Below are positions 9,443 to 18,638 of a DNA stretch of 64,000 bases, piece after piece. The translations under genes were made by a program, and so were the position numbers. How positions within the stretch are numbered: the first letter of the stretch is position 1; every line of letters begins with the position of its first letter. The stretch comes from Sphaerisporangium sp040649355 (GTDB lineage Bacteria > Actinomycetota > Actinomycetes > Streptosporangiales > Streptosporangiaceae). Under the pieces are notes generated by a model, which was given only the letters and a program-made list of their open reading frames with translations, searched no databases and was not told where the DNA came from. The DNA lies in the NCBI RefSeq assembly GCF_043197795.1, contig NZ_JBICTU010000036.1, positions 1-64,000 on the forward strand. Reading direction: 5' to 3'.

Positions 9443-9874
9443 GCGCGGTTTCTTGCCCTCACTTAAATACGGGAGCCGATACGGCCCAACCCGTCCGTGC
9501 GTGGCAAGGTTTTTCCCTCACCGTTCACGCGCGTCGATCGCTCCGCTTCGATTTCCCGTGGCTCGCTCGTTGGCGTAGATGCCGAGCGCGAGTTGCCACA
9601 CCGTGCAATCCGGCAGGACCGAGCGAGCCGTACGGCAATGACCGCGCGGCGACTTCGCTCTCACATAAATACGGGAGCCGGAACGGCCCAACCGTCCGCG
9701 ACCGGCACGATTCTCGCTAGCCGTTCACGCGTGACGACCGCTCCACCCCGATCTCCCGTCGCTCACTCACCTATGCTCTCGTGCGAGCGTGCGTTGCTGC
9801 GCGATACCGCGCGGCAGAGCTAGCCGTGCGGCGCGTGCCGTACAGCGATTTCGCTCTCACATAAATACGGGAGC
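9443..9874. repeat. Diverged ~200-bp tandem direct repeats (2.2 copies)
   Basis: Three copies of a core reading CTCAC(A/T)TAAATACGGGAG start near 9457, 9659 and 9855, spaced 202 and 196 bp. The first two are followed by the shared GCCG-ACGGCCCAACC and, about 70 bp later, by CCGTTCACGCG then CGCTCC and a CCGAT/TCGAT-TCCCGT block. The third copy is cut off after the core. No open frame covers the region. Candidates are an origin (replication or transfer) with long iterons, repeated promoter/leader units, or decayed structural DNA. The AT-rich TAAATA in otherwise GC-rich DNA could act as a -10 element or melting site. Confidence 0.75.
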
Positions 9875-9931
9875 GTAGACCTTGGGCTGGCACTTCAAGA
9901 TTCTTTCCCGCCGACCTGCGACAAATAACGA

Positions 9932-9963
9932 AGCGCCTCAGAGCTGAGTAGCTCTGAGGCGCT
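9932..9963 (-). terminator. Strong hairpin terminator
   Basis: AGCGCCTCAGAGC and its exact complement form a 13-bp stem with a 6-nt loop, 15 nt past the stop of the gene that ends at 9978. It closes that transcription unit and isolates the repeat array from it. Confidence 0.75.
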
Positions 9964-9977
9964 CTCTGGGAGGTCCG

Positions 9978-10799
9978 TCAGTCGGTTTCGGCGCTGAGAG
10001 TACCCCCGTAGACCATCGCGTCCCTCGCTTCATCTAGACGCTCTGAGAGCTCTCGCCATTCGGCGCGCGCGGCGTCACGTGTGCGGATGACGGCACGTCG
10101 GGAGCCGTACGCCCCTCCGTGCTGCGCCTGAGCCGTACGGGCCAGGATGCCCGCCCGCCCGAGGTCCTCAGCCTGGGTGGCGATGGTGAGAGCGTCCCGC
10201 AGAACCGGGAAGTCCTGACCGTCCGCGAACGCGGTGCGGAAGATTTCGGCGCTGTGCTGTGAAGCGCAGAACGCGAGAGCTGCGCGTGTGGCGTTCTCCA
10301 CATGCGGCAGTCCACGCATGAGCTGCGCCCCCGGAATGACGTCGATCTCATCGGGCGGGACGTCGAGCCGGTAGCCGTTGCGCGCCGCAGCGTCGCGCAC
10401 CGCCCATCTCTGGAGAGTCACGCGCGTGATGGTCATCTCCGTGCCGTCCCGACGAACGTAGACCCACGCTTGGTCGTCGCGGGTGGAACCGCTCTCGGGG
10501 GCCGAAGCACAGGAGGCGAGGACATCGCGCAGACGCTGCGCGAAGAGGAGGACGGCATCTTGAGTGACGTCGTCTGAGACGTCATCGGTGCCGTAGGGGG
10601 CGTGCCCCTCTTTGACAATGGTGGCGCTCCCGTCCATCCGCTTGCGGGAACGGGTGGAATCGACCGTGCGGCAGTAACCGCGTGCCAGTTTGCGGATGTC
10701 CTCCCAGTCATCCGCCGTGACGCGTGCCATGTCCTCAGGGGTGAGGTTCGCGCCGGGGACGTTCGAAGGAACGTATTTTCCGAAGATCCAGCCCGTCAT
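9978..10799 (-). CDS. Hypothetical protein
   Basis: A 273-residue soluble protein starting MTGWIFGKYVPSNVPGANLT. Residues 30-95 are helical, and the segment DDVSDDVTQDAVLLFAQRL resembles the helix of sigma-70 region 2 (a D-x-TQDA-x-L-x-F pattern). A second helical part with TLQRWAVRDAAARNG follows. I cannot see a region 4, so a sigma-factor role is only a suggestion. The C-terminal third is Arg/Ala rich and probably helical. Its ATG at 10799 follows a long gene-free region, and a perfect hairpin ends the unit, so it is probably monocistronic. Confidence 0.6.
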   Translation of the reverse strand: MTGWIFGKYVPSNVPGANLTPEDMARVTADDWEDIRKLARGYCRTVDSTRSRKRMDGSATIVKEGHAPYGTDDVSDDVTQDAVLLFAQRLRDVLASCASAPESGSTRDDQAWVYVRRDGTEMTITRVTLQRWAVRDAAARNGYRLDVPPDEIDVIPGAQLMRGLPHVENATRAALAFCASQHSAEIFRTAFADGQDFPVLRDALTIATQAEDLGRAGILARTAQAQHGGAYGSRRAVIRTRDAARAEWRELSERLDEARDAMVYGGTLSAETD

Positions 10800-11318
10800 G
10801 AGCTTTCTCCGATCGCTCGCGACACGCTACCGATTTGCGTGTCCCCGTTTTCCTGGTCAATTCAATTGAACCGCGAAACAGAGATCCAATCAATAGGCTT
10901 GCACGTATTCACGGAGAGTTTTACCAGGTCAGAGGCGGCACACAAAGAGGATCAGGGTACCCACACGAGGCAACAGCACATATCCAGAAATGAAGAATCG
11001 TCAATTATTGGCGAGAATGCTAGCCATTGGACGTGAGCGACAAAACAACAGCGGCGAGCATATATATTGCTTAGAGTCACACACAAACGGACTCCATAAA
11101 TCCCGACCCTTCTTAGTGAGCGGTTACTCCACTAGCGAGTCGGGGTACGCTCCGGTCCCGCCTTTTCCCTCCTGCCTGCGGGTCCGCTCCGCCATGAGGG
11201 CCTGATTAAACGGGAGGGGTAGTCGCGAGGACAGCAGGGGAGCCAACAGGAAGGGTGGTGGCAGGTGTGATCATCAAAGGCATCGACCACACCATCCCAT
11301 GTGATGCATCATCGTGCT
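10800..11318. other. Gene-free, AT-richer intergenic region
   Basis: About 520 bp between divergent genes with no convincing frame. Base composition is clearly less GC-rich than the flanks (for example ATATATATTGC near 11060 and CAATTCAATTGAA near 10860, which is a palindrome-like TTCAATTGAA). It should contain the promoters of both neighbours. I see no tRNA or clear attachment repeat. The composition change may mark a recombination joint. Confidence 0.5.
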
Positions 11319-12347
11319 ATGAGAGTCCTAGTGCTCGGCGGCACGCGGTTCGTAGGCAGGACCCTAGTGGAACAAGCCCTCGCAGTCGGCCATCAGGTAA
11401 CGACAATCAACCGTGGCCTTACCGGTCACGACGTGCCCGGGGCAGAAGTTTTGCGAGCCGACAGGGAAAATGAGACCGAACTTCACACTGTAACGGCTGG
11501 CCGCGAATGGGACTGGGTCATCGACACCAGCGGCTACGTACCCAAAGTGGTGGGAAACTCAGCTCGCCTCCTGTCCGGCAAGGCGAACGCCTATGTCTTC
11601 CTTTCCACGGTCTCGGTTTATCCAAGCTGGCCGGCAGAACCGGTCAGCGAGGACAGCGCCATCTACGATTGCTCACCCGATATGCCGGGCACGGCCGCGG
11701 ACGAGGCGCACTGGACCGCCGCGCAGTACGGCACGTACAAGGCCGGCTGCGAGCGCGCGGTACTGGAGGCATTCAACGGCCACGTCACGATCCTGCGCCC
11801 TGGCGTGATCCTAGGCCCACAGGAGAACGTCGGCCGACTGACCTGGTGGCTCAAACGCATCAAACGAGGCGGCAAGGTCCTCGCCCCCGGCGACCCAGCA
11901 AAGTCAATCCAACCCATCGACGTCCGCGACCTGGCCGCCTTTACGCTCGCCTGCCTGGAAACCGAGACCAAAGGCACCTTCAACGTCACGGCCCCCGAAG
12001 GGCACACCACCTTTGGTCAGATGCTTGCAGCATGCCTGACCGTAACAAGCTCCGATGCCGAACTCGTGTGGATCGACGCCGACTTCCTGGTATCACACAA
12101 CGTACGGCAGTGGACGGAGCTCCCCCTCTGGCGGACCGCGCTCGGCACGTGGTCGGTAGATACGACCAGAACATTGGCGGCGGGACTCACTTCGAGACCA
12201 ACCAGGGAGACCGTACAGGACACCTATCAATGGCTATCCAAGAGCGGAAATACCGTTGCGCATGAACGGCAGTCGCATCATGGGATTTCCCCAGATAGAG
12301 AGAAGGAACTCATAAAGGAATGGCAACATAACAGTCAGCGACATTGA
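11319..12347 (+). CDS. NAD-dependent epimerase/dehydratase (extended SDR)
   Basis: A 342-residue Rossmann protein. The nucleotide-binding motif GGTRFVG lies at residues 7-13 (MRVLVLGGTRFVGRTLVEQA), with a conserved STVSVYPS strand and the catalytic Tyr-Lys pair in QYGTYKAGCERA. This layout matches atypical extended SDRs of the reductase/epimerase class that act on nucleotide sugars or related substrates. The C-terminal substrate region (about 230-330) has no diagnostic motif. I used ATG 11319, since the residues before MRVLVLGG are not conserved in type. It stands alone between an AT-rich gap and an IS remnant, so its substrate cannot be read from context. Confidence 0.75.
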   Translation: MRVLVLGGTRFVGRTLVEQALAVGHQVTTINRGLTGHDVPGAEVLRADRENETELHTVTAGREWDWVIDTSGYVPKVVGNSARLLSGKANAYVFLSTVSVYPSWPAEPVSEDSAIYDCSPDMPGTAADEAHWTAAQYGTYKAGCERAVLEAFNGHVTILRPGVILGPQENVGRLTWWLKRIKRGGKVLAPGDPAKSIQPIDVRDLAAFTLACLETETKGTFNVTAPEGHTTFGQMLAACLTVTSSDAELVWIDADFLVSHNVRQWTELPLWRTALGTWSVDTTRTLAAGLTSRPTRETVQDTYQWLSKSGNTVAHERQSHHGISPDREKELIKEWQHNSQRH

Positions 12348-12480
12348 GTCCTTTTCACCCTGAGCCGGCAGGTCACGGACTAGTTGCGGGTGGATGGTTT
12401 GGCTGTGCATAGAAGAAGCTTCTAGTAAATGCAGGTCTGCCAGATCATGGAGCCTTTTTCATCATGAGTAGGGGTCAGCT

Positions 12481-13060
12481 TCTAGGGCGTGCAGGACGGG
12501 ATGGCCTGCACGATCGTGGTGGCCAGGCGAGGGCAGCAGCGGAGCTGGTTAAAACCTTCCACGCCTTCAAGGTCGCGATGGCGCGTTCGCCTAGAGCGCG
12601 GATGCTCGCGTGCGCTCGGTTGACGTCCTTCTGAGCGCGTGACAGCCGCGGCCGATGCCGGTGGCGTTTGAACGGGGTCCGAATGGTGCCAGCCGCCCTT
12701 GTCCGCGAACGTCATCACGATCCCGTTTGCCAAGGCGTCGATAAGGAGAGGAGTTCGGGCAGCGGTCAGATCGTGTGCCGTGTAGGAAGGTCAGCCAGCT
12801 GGCGCCGTCCTCGGCCGAGGACGCCTCCAGCCCGAGGATCTCCCGGTTGCCATTGTGTTACCGCAGTGGCGACCTGCACGTGCACATTAACGATCCGGCC
12901 GTCTTCTCGCACCTTCCGGGGGCACGCCGTCATCAGCTTCGGCGTTCGGTCCGGTGCGCGCGGATGAGGTCGCCAGGCGGACCAGGGTGCGGTTCGACAG
13001 CGGGATCACGACAGGGTAGGACAGCAACGAGACTCCTGGTTGGGGCATCGGATCTTGGTA
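12481..13060 (-). mobile_element. IS5-family transposase remnant, internally deleted and frameshifted
   Basis: On the minus strand several frames carry blocks of an IS5-type DDE transposase. An N-terminal block reads like LSYPVVIPLSNRTLVRLA near 13020. A central GRIVNVHVQVATAV-type block follows near 12890. The catalytic-region block IDALANGIVMTFADKG, followed by HRHRPRLSRAQKDVNRAHASIRA and ending LRCCPRLATTIVQAI, runs from about 12740 to 12490. The frame changes at least twice and the segment between the N-terminal and central blocks is too short, so the gene is dead. I could not find convincing terminal inverted repeats. Non-coding flanks at 12348-12480 and 13061-13274 hold nothing I can name, apart from the promoter expected for the next gene. 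Confidence 0.7.
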
Positions 13061-13274
13061 ACTGCTGTCTTACGGGAGTTTCACCTTCTCGCAGCCATCC
13101 TGCCCTGCACCATCAGCATGATAATGCCTCATTGATTTCGTTCACTGATATCGTTGGCCACTGTCGCTCGATCCGAGTGCCGCCTGACTGGTGGTAGGTC
13201 GGCACGTCGGGAGCGCGGCCGAGCACAGCTTTCGCCGGAAACGGTACGAATTACTTTCACATCGTGAGGCGTGA

Positions 13275-16200
13275 ATGCCGGGTAGCCCGGCCGCGGCTTC
13301 GGCGCGGCAGTTCCATGGTCTTTTCGTAGGTATCAACCGGTACCGCTCCAAGTCGGTGCGGCGGCTCGCATCGGCGTCACGTGACGCGAAGGCGCTGCAC
13401 GCCCTTTTCTCCGACAATCTTGGCGACACCGACACCGCGTTGCTGGTGGACCGGGACGCCACCCGCGACGCTGTCGTGGCTGCTCTCGTGGAGCTCCAGA
13501 CCCGCAGCACGTCCGAGGATGTCGTGGTCATCTCGTTCTCCGGGCATGGCAGCACGACTCACGAGTTGGTCACCTACGACGCCGACCCGAACGACCTGCC
13601 CTCGACGTCGTTGCCGCTTGACCAGTTCACGGAGTTGGTGAGCGCGATTCCGGCCCGGCAACTGGTCGTGGTCTTGGATTGCTGCTTCGCCGGAGGTGCG
13701 GGCGCGAAGGTTCTGAACGCCCCGCTGGTGCCCCGCGGTGGCCTGCACGGCTTGCCGGAGTCCACGGACGCACGGTTGGAGCGGATGGCGGGGACCGGGC
13801 GGCTAATCCTGGCCGCGGCGACCGGCGAGCAGGAGGCGTGGGAGGACCCTCACTTGGGGCACGGGCTGCTTACCTATCACCTTTTGCGGGCCTTGCTGGG
13901 CGCGGCGGCCGGGGACGGCGGGCAGGTTCGCCTCTACGACCTGCTGGCGTTCGTGACCCGTGAGGTCAAGGCGAAGGCATCCGGCACGGTGGCCGCCGAG
14001 CAGGATCCGAGCCTGCGCGGTCAGATGGACGGGGAGTTGCTGTGGCCGGCGTTTACCGATAGCGGCCCGCTCTATTCGGCGCAGTTCCCTTCGCCCGTGC
14101 TCGCTCCGGTCACCCGTGACCTCGCGAGCCTGCGCAGTCACGGCATCCCGCAGGTAGTTCTGGACATCTGGGCGGCGCGCATCGAGAAGCTCAATGATCT
14201 TCAGGTCGACACGATCAACCAGGGGCGGGTGCTCGCCGGAGCGAACGTCCTGGTGGCGGCTCCTACGTCCTCCGGCAAGACCATGATCGGGGAGCTCGCC
14301 GCTATCCGCACTGCCCAGGTGGGCGGGCGATCGGTGTTCCTGCTGCCGACCCGCGCGTTGGTCAACGAGCAGTACGCGAGGTTCTCGCGCACGTACGAGC
14401 CGATCGGGTTGCAGACCATCCGGGCCACGGGGGAAACCGCCGACGATGTGCCAGCGCTGCTGCAGGGGCAGTTCGACCTGGCTGTGCTGACCTACGAGAA
14501 GTTCACTGGTCTGGCCCTGGGTAACCCGCACCTGCTCAAGCTGCTCTCCGTCATCGTCATCGACGAGGTTCAGACGATCGTCGACTCTGGCCGTGGCGCC
14601 TATCTTGAGTTCCTCCTCACTGTGCTCAAGGCGCGCCGTCCTGAAGGTGTCGCACCGCAGGTCGTCGCGCTGTCCGCGGTGCTCGGCGACCTCGGTGGTC
14701 TCGAGAGCTGGCTCGACGCGAACGTCATCGCCCGGACCGAGCGGCCGGTGCCGCTGCTCGAAGGGGTACTCGGTCCCGATGGGATCTACCGGTACGTCGA
14801 TGCCGATGGCGAGGAGGCATCCGAGCAGCTCATCGCGCCGACCGGGTGGACGCAGCGCAACCAGGAATTGATCATCCCGCTGGTGCGCAAACTGGTGGGC
14901 GCGGGTCAGCAGGTCATCGTCTTTCGGAGCACTCGGGGGGCGGCCCGCGGCTGCGCTCGCTATCTTGCGCAGAGTCTGAGCCTGCCGGAAGCGAAGGCGG
15001 CGCTGGAGGGCCTGGCGGGCGGCGACCCCAGTGCCGTGTTGGCTGACCTGCGCCAGTGCCTGACCGGTGGGGTCGCCTTCCACATCTCCGACTTGGCTCG
15101 GGATGAGAAGATCGCCATCGAGGACCAGTTCCGTGCCCCGGACAGCGGCATCCGGGTGCTGGTGTCCACCACGACGCTGGCCCAGGGCGTCAATCTTCCC
15201 GCCGAGACCGTGATCATCGTAGAGCTGGATCACCCGACCGGGCCGACCCAGACAGCTCCGTATTCGGTTGCCGAGTACAAGAACATCGCCGGGCGGGCCG
15301 GCCGGCTGGGGCTGACCGATGGGGGCCGCGCCGTATTGATCGTTGGCGGCGGCATCGACGGCGACCGCCGATGGCGCGACTATGTGCTGGGCAAGCCGGA
15401 GGATCTGCGGTCTCAGCTGCTGGACCCCGAGCAGGATGTCGCGACGTTGTTGTTGCGCGTCGTAGCGGTCGCCTCGCGACGCGAAGGCGTGGCGGGCCTG
15501 AGCGAAGCCGACGTCATCGCGTTCTTGTCCAACAGCTTCGCCGCGCACCAGCAGCGGCTTGCGGGCGCACCGGATCCGTTCCCCACGGCAACCGTCTCCG
15601 CTGTTCTTGACGAACTTGTCGAGGCCGGACTGCTGTCAACCGGTCCGTCCGGGATCGAGCTGACCGAACTTGGGACCTACGTGTCCCAGAGCGGTCTGCG
15701 TGTCGTGTCCGCCGCGCGGGTCGCCCGTACCCTGCGTGCTGTGCACCCGAGCGCACTGAATCGCGTCACCATCATCGCTGCGGCCCAGCTGACCGACGAG
15801 GTAACTACTGCTCGGCCTCCGGTCAATACAAAGGGATGGCAGAAGGAGCAGACGACCTATCTCGGCGAGTTGCAGCGCCACGGTATCGCCGGACCCGTGC
15901 TCGCAGCTATGCCCGGCCAGGAGCGCAAGACGGCCGCCGAACGGGCCAAACGGGCTGTGGCCTGCATGATGTGGATGGGCGGCGTCCCGATCGGCCACAT
16001 TGAGCGGCAGCTCATGGTGCACATGCCGAGGAAGGACGCCGCCGGCGTGACCCGGGCGTCTGCCGACCGCACGCAAAGCGTCGTCGGCACCGTCATCGAC
16101 ATCGCCCGTTGCCTGCATCCCGAGGCCTGCCTCGACGACCTCGCTCGCCTCCTGCCCGTCCAGCTCGAATTCGGCATCCCGGCCGAATTGGTACCGCTGG

Positions 16201-16424
16201 CTCAGCGTGCCGGTGCCGCGCTCGACCGGACGGACTACCTACGGCTCGCGTCCGAGTCGCTCACCGACCCTGCCGCGATCCTCGATGCCGACGACGACGT
16301 CCTGCTGCCGTGCCTCAACGGCAATCGCAGCAAGCTCCGCGTGCTGCGGGAGGCCGCGCGGACTGCCCGTGACGGCGACGACAGCACCGACTTCGTCGAC
16401 CTGCTGCCCGCCTCCACCGACTAA
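13275..16424 (+). CDS. Caspase-like peptidase fused to Ski2-like DExH helicase
   Basis: A 1049-residue two-enzyme fusion. Residues 12-260 form a caspase-fold (peptidase C14) domain: GLFVGINRY at the first strand, catalytic His91 in SFSGHGS and catalytic Cys137 in VVLDCCFAGG. Residues 300-700 form a superfamily 2 helicase of the Ski2/Hel308 type: Walker A APTSSGKT (329-336), DEVQ box (430-433), motif V STTTLAQGVNLP and motif VI AGRAGR (672-677). A winged-helix and Ski2-type C-terminal region follows (about 725-1040). Both catalytic sets look intact. The helicase probably senses or unwinds nucleic acid and gates a suicidal protease; this is inferred from bacterial caspase effectors in CBASS, Avs and CRISPR-linked systems. 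It is followed 27 bp later by an Mrr nuclease. Confidence 0.88.
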   Translation: MPGSPAAASARQFHGLFVGINRYRSKSVRRLASASRDAKALHALFSDNLGDTDTALLVDRDATRDAVVAALVELQTRSTSEDVVVISFSGHGSTTHELVTYDADPNDLPSTSLPLDQFTELVSAIPARQLVVVLDCCFAGGAGAKVLNAPLVPRGGLHGLPESTDARLERMAGTGRLILAAATGEQEAWEDPHLGHGLLTYHLLRALLGAAAGDGGQVRLYDLLAFVTREVKAKASGTVAAEQDPSLRGQMDGELLWPAFTDSGPLYSAQFPSPVLAPVTRDLASLRSHGIPQVVLDIWAARIEKLNDLQVDTINQGRVLAGANVLVAAPTSSGKTMIGELAAIRTAQVGGRSVFLLPTRALVNEQYARFSRTYEPIGLQTIRATGETADDVPALLQGQFDLAVLTYEKFTGLALGNPHLLKLLSVIVIDEVQTIVDSGRGAYLEFLLTVLKARRPEGVAPQVVALSAVLGDLGGLESWLDANVIARTERPVPLLEGVLGPDGIYRYVDADGEEASEQLIAPTGWTQRNQELIIPLVRKLVGAGQQVIVFRSTRGAARGCARYLAQSLSLPEAKAALEGLAGGDPSAVLADLRQCLTGGVAFHISDLARDEKIAIEDQFRAPDSGIRVLVSTTTLAQGVNLPAETVIIVELDHPTGPTQTAPYSVAEYKNIAGRAGRLGLTDGGRAVLIVGGGIDGDRRWRDYVLGKPEDLRSQLLDPEQDVATLLLRVVAVASRREGVAGLSEADVIAFLSNSFAAHQQRLAGAPDPFPTATVSAVLDELVEAGLLSTGPSGIELTELGTYVSQSGLRVVSAARVARTLRAVHPSALNRVTIIAAAQLTDEVTTARPPVNTKGWQKEQTTYLGELQRHGIAGPVLAAMPGQERKTAAERAKRAVACMMWMGGVPIGHIERQLMVHMPRKDAAGVTRASADRTQSVVGTVIDIARCLHPEACLDDLARLLPVQLEFGIPAELVPLAQRAGAALDRTDYLRLASESLTDPAAILDADDDVLLPCLNGNRSKLRVLREAARTARDGDDSTDFVDLLPASTD

Positions 16425-16451
16425 CTCCTCACCGAAAGCGAGCACCTCACC

Positions 16452-17030
16452 ATGAGCGACGATTCCCCGACCGCGACTGCCGCAGCGGACGAGGAAGATC
16501 ATTGGCCATCGTTCGACATCACGCCGAAGGCATACGAGGAAGCGGTCGCCGCGATCGCCAAGTCGATGAACCTCGACCTTATCGGCTGGGAGGTCAAACA
16601 CCTCGATCCGATCGAAGGCCTGGACGGGACCTACGTCATGGATGTCACGGCGCGCTTCCAGTTGGCGGGCATGGACTTCCTCATCCTGTTCGAGTGCAAG
16701 CGCCACAAAGACCCCGTCAAACGCTCCGACGTCCAGGTGCTGCACACCAAGCTCCAGTCCACGGGCGCCCAGAAGGGCGTCGTGGTGGCCGCCACCGGCT
16801 TCCAGAGCGGTGCCCTCGAATTCGCTGGAGCCCACGGCATCGCTTGCGTCCGCTTGGTCGACAACGCCTGGACATACATGACGCGCCACACCACAGCGAC
16901 CACCCCGCCCGTCCTCACCGGCGCGTACTCCGGCTACGCGATGACGCCCGACGGCGACGAGGACTACGACTTCACACTGCTCACCGGCAGCGTCGACAAC
17001 TCGCGGGCGGCGTTGATCATCCCGGCCTAG
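16452..17030 (+). CDS. Mrr-type restriction endonuclease-fold protein
   Basis: A 192-residue protein with a compact PD-(D/E)XK nuclease fold of the Mrr class: the catalytic series is Asp64 (VMDVTARF), then ECK at 81-83 (FLILFECKRH), then Gln95 (SDVQVLHTKL), followed by the typical GAQKGVVVAATGFQSGAL and HGIACVRLV strands. Mrr-like enzymes cut DNA, often modified DNA. The N-terminal 20 residues are acidic and disordered. It lies 27 bp after the caspase-helicase on the same strand, so the two very likely form one operon in which it supplies the DNA-cutting activity. The C-terminal 50 residues (from about 142) match nothing I know. Confidence 0.8.
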   Translation: MSDDSPTATAAADEEDHWPSFDITPKAYEEAVAAIAKSMNLDLIGWEVKHLDPIEGLDGTYVMDVTARFQLAGMDFLILFECKRHKDPVKRSDVQVLHTKLQSTGAQKGVVVAATGFQSGALEFAGAHGIACVRLVDNAWTYMTRHTTATTPPVLTGAYSGYAMTPDGDEDYDFTLLTGSVDNSRAALIIPA

Positions 17031-17150
17031 GCAGGGGCTTCAGAGGCTATGCCGTGCCCGACGACGTCATCGACACTGCGCATAGCCGATCACCATCTGC
17101 TGGTGAGCGATCCGAGACAACAACTCGGCGGAACCTTCGCGGGGCCAGCG

Positions 17151-17472
17151 TGAGGTTCCTGGAGGATCTCCTCCAGCCTATCCGCGACCCAGATCTGGCG
17201 AGTCGACCCGTCGTGCGTGTAGTCAATGTCTACATCGCTGAAGAACTCGGTGAGGAACGAGCTGCTGCGGTAGAGGAAAACGTCGACTTCTGAGGGAAGT
17301 TCCCGCAGATCATGTCAGCGATCTGCATCACGGTCTGTCGTTTGAATCGCAACTTCCGGCTCCTGCTCACTACCAAGTGCTGTTGGCTTACCTGTTGCTG
17401 CATCGGGCCACTGGAGATTGGGTGCGCAGGGACCGGGACGCCTCGTTCGAACACCAGATCGTGCGTTCTTAG
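17151..17472 (+). pseudogene. Possible remnant of an unidentified gene (two frames)
   Basis: In the otherwise empty 17031-17468 gap, one frame from GTG 17151 reads VRFLEDLLQPIRDPDLASRP and ends at 17293 after AEELGEERAAAVEENVDF. An overlapping frame then runs from about 17281 to the TAG at 17470 with LREVPADHVSDLHHGLSF and YQVLLAYLLLHRATGDW. Both have protein-like composition and end to end would need one frameshift. I do not recognise a family. It could be a decayed third gene of the caspase-helicase module or chance open frames. Confidence 0.3.
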
Positions 17473-18638
17473 ACGAGCCGCAGGGTGGGCCGGGTGTCGG
17501 CCTCACCGAGTAGCAGCCTCAATCGAGGGATCCGCCATCTGAGTTCGCGAGCTAGCAGGCTATAGCTGAGCCCGTGGGTCTCAGCCAGCGCAAAGGCTTT
17601 GGAGAGCAGGCAGGGGGTCTCGCCCGGATAGTTGGCGACTGGTTCGGGAACTATGAGACCGAGCTTTTCCATCTGATTGATGCGCTGGTAGGCGCGGCGT
17701 GCGGTGGCGTCGGACAGCAGACCCAGTTCTCTGGAGCGGTAGATCAGCGACATGACCGATACCCCCCAGGTCCTGCTGACTTCACTGAGCGCGATGAAGT
17801 CGAGTTTCGTCGGCAAGAGCGGGCGGATGATATGGCGGGGGGTCAAAAGCTCGGCGGCGAACAGATCGGCTTCTCGCTCCTGCTGATGGTCACCGGGTGC
17901 AGTGTCGCCGTGCATCAGCAGGTGGCCGAGTTCGTGGGCGGCTGTGAATCGGTGCCGGTAGACGTCGTCAGCCCTGTCAGGAGTGAGTACCACCAGGGGC
18001 CTGGGGAGTCTCGAGGTGGAGAAGGCATCGATACGCGGGGTGTCGGCGCCAGCGAAGGGTACGAGGGTGACGATCAGGCCGTGATTCTCCAGGGCCCGTA
18101 CCAGGTGCGGAATGGGATCTTCGCCAAGGCCCCAGTGAGAGCGAAGCGCTCGGGCAGCTTCGATGGGATCGCTCGGAAAGCCGTCGTGTTGAATCTCGCC
18201 TCCACTGAACCCGGGGAGGTCTACCGGAGGGAACTGGACTCGTTTCTCCAAGGCGTAGGCCAGTTCCCACGTCTGCTCAACGAACGCTATAGCCTTCGCG
18301 CGCTGAGCCACGCGAGTGGATCGCAGACTTCGGAAGTGTGCAGCTGAAGCATCCACCTGAGCATACGGTCGTCCGAGGGCAAAGAAGTCGATCGGGACGT
18401 CCAGCACTTCCGCAGCGCGTTGCAAATGGTCTGGACGGGGGGGCGTGGTGCTCGCTTCCCACTGCCCTACAGCAGCGGCGCTGATCCCAATCTGCTGGGC
18501 CAGTGCCGACTTCGTGAGACCCGCCAGGTGTCGCGCCTGCGTTAGGCGTACCGGGTCGAACGCCGCCACAACGTCCGTCGATGTCGGGCTTGGACCCTCG
18601 CTAGCGAGCAGAAGTCGGAGCTGTTCAGTGCTCCTCAT
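17469..18638 (-). CDS. XRE-family HTH regulator with ImmA/IrrE metallopeptidase domain
   Basis: A 389-residue protein. Residues 28-85 form an XRE helix-turn-helix (KSALAQQIGISAAAVGQWEA). Residues about 150-290 form a COG2856/ImmA-IrrE zinc peptidase domain with HELGH at 235-239 and a downstream EREADLFAAELL supplying the third ligand. Proteins of this type cleave or control a repressor, as ImmA does for ICEBs1 and IrrE for DdrO. The start overlaps the 3' end of the upstream partner gene by 14 bp, so the pair is co-translated. Its position beside a caspase-helicase module and a broken integrase suggests control of a mobile or defence element, which is inference. Confidence 0.85.
   Translation of the reverse strand: MRSTEQLRLLLASEGPSPTSTDVVAAFDPVRLTQARHLAGLTKSALAQQIGISAAAVGQWEASTTPPRPDHLQRAAEVLDVPIDFFALGRPYAQVDASAAHFRSLRSTRVAQRAKAIAFVEQTWELAYALEKRVQFPPVDLPGFSGGEIQHDGFPSDPIEAARALRSHWGLGEDPIPHLVRALENHGLIVTLVPFAGADTPRIDAFSTSRLPRPLVVLTPDRADDVYRHRFTAAHELGHLLMHGDTAPGDHQQEREADLFAAELLTPRHIIRPLLPTKLDFIALSEVSRTWGVSVMSLIYRSRELGLLSDATARRAYQRINQMEKLGLIVPEPVANYPGETPCLLSKAFALAETHGLSYSLLARELRWRIPRLRLLLGEADTRPTLRLV

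Noticed and set aside
9443..9874. CRISPR array
   Set aside because: Repeat period is about 200 bp with diverged copies and no short uniform repeats or spacers. No cas genes are present.
13803..15548. 581-aa minus-strand open frame opposite the caspase-helicase gene
   Set aside because: It mirrors a protein with strong motifs on the other strand; its translation is rich in Arg/Gly/Gln/Asp without any domain. It is a GC-driven shadow.
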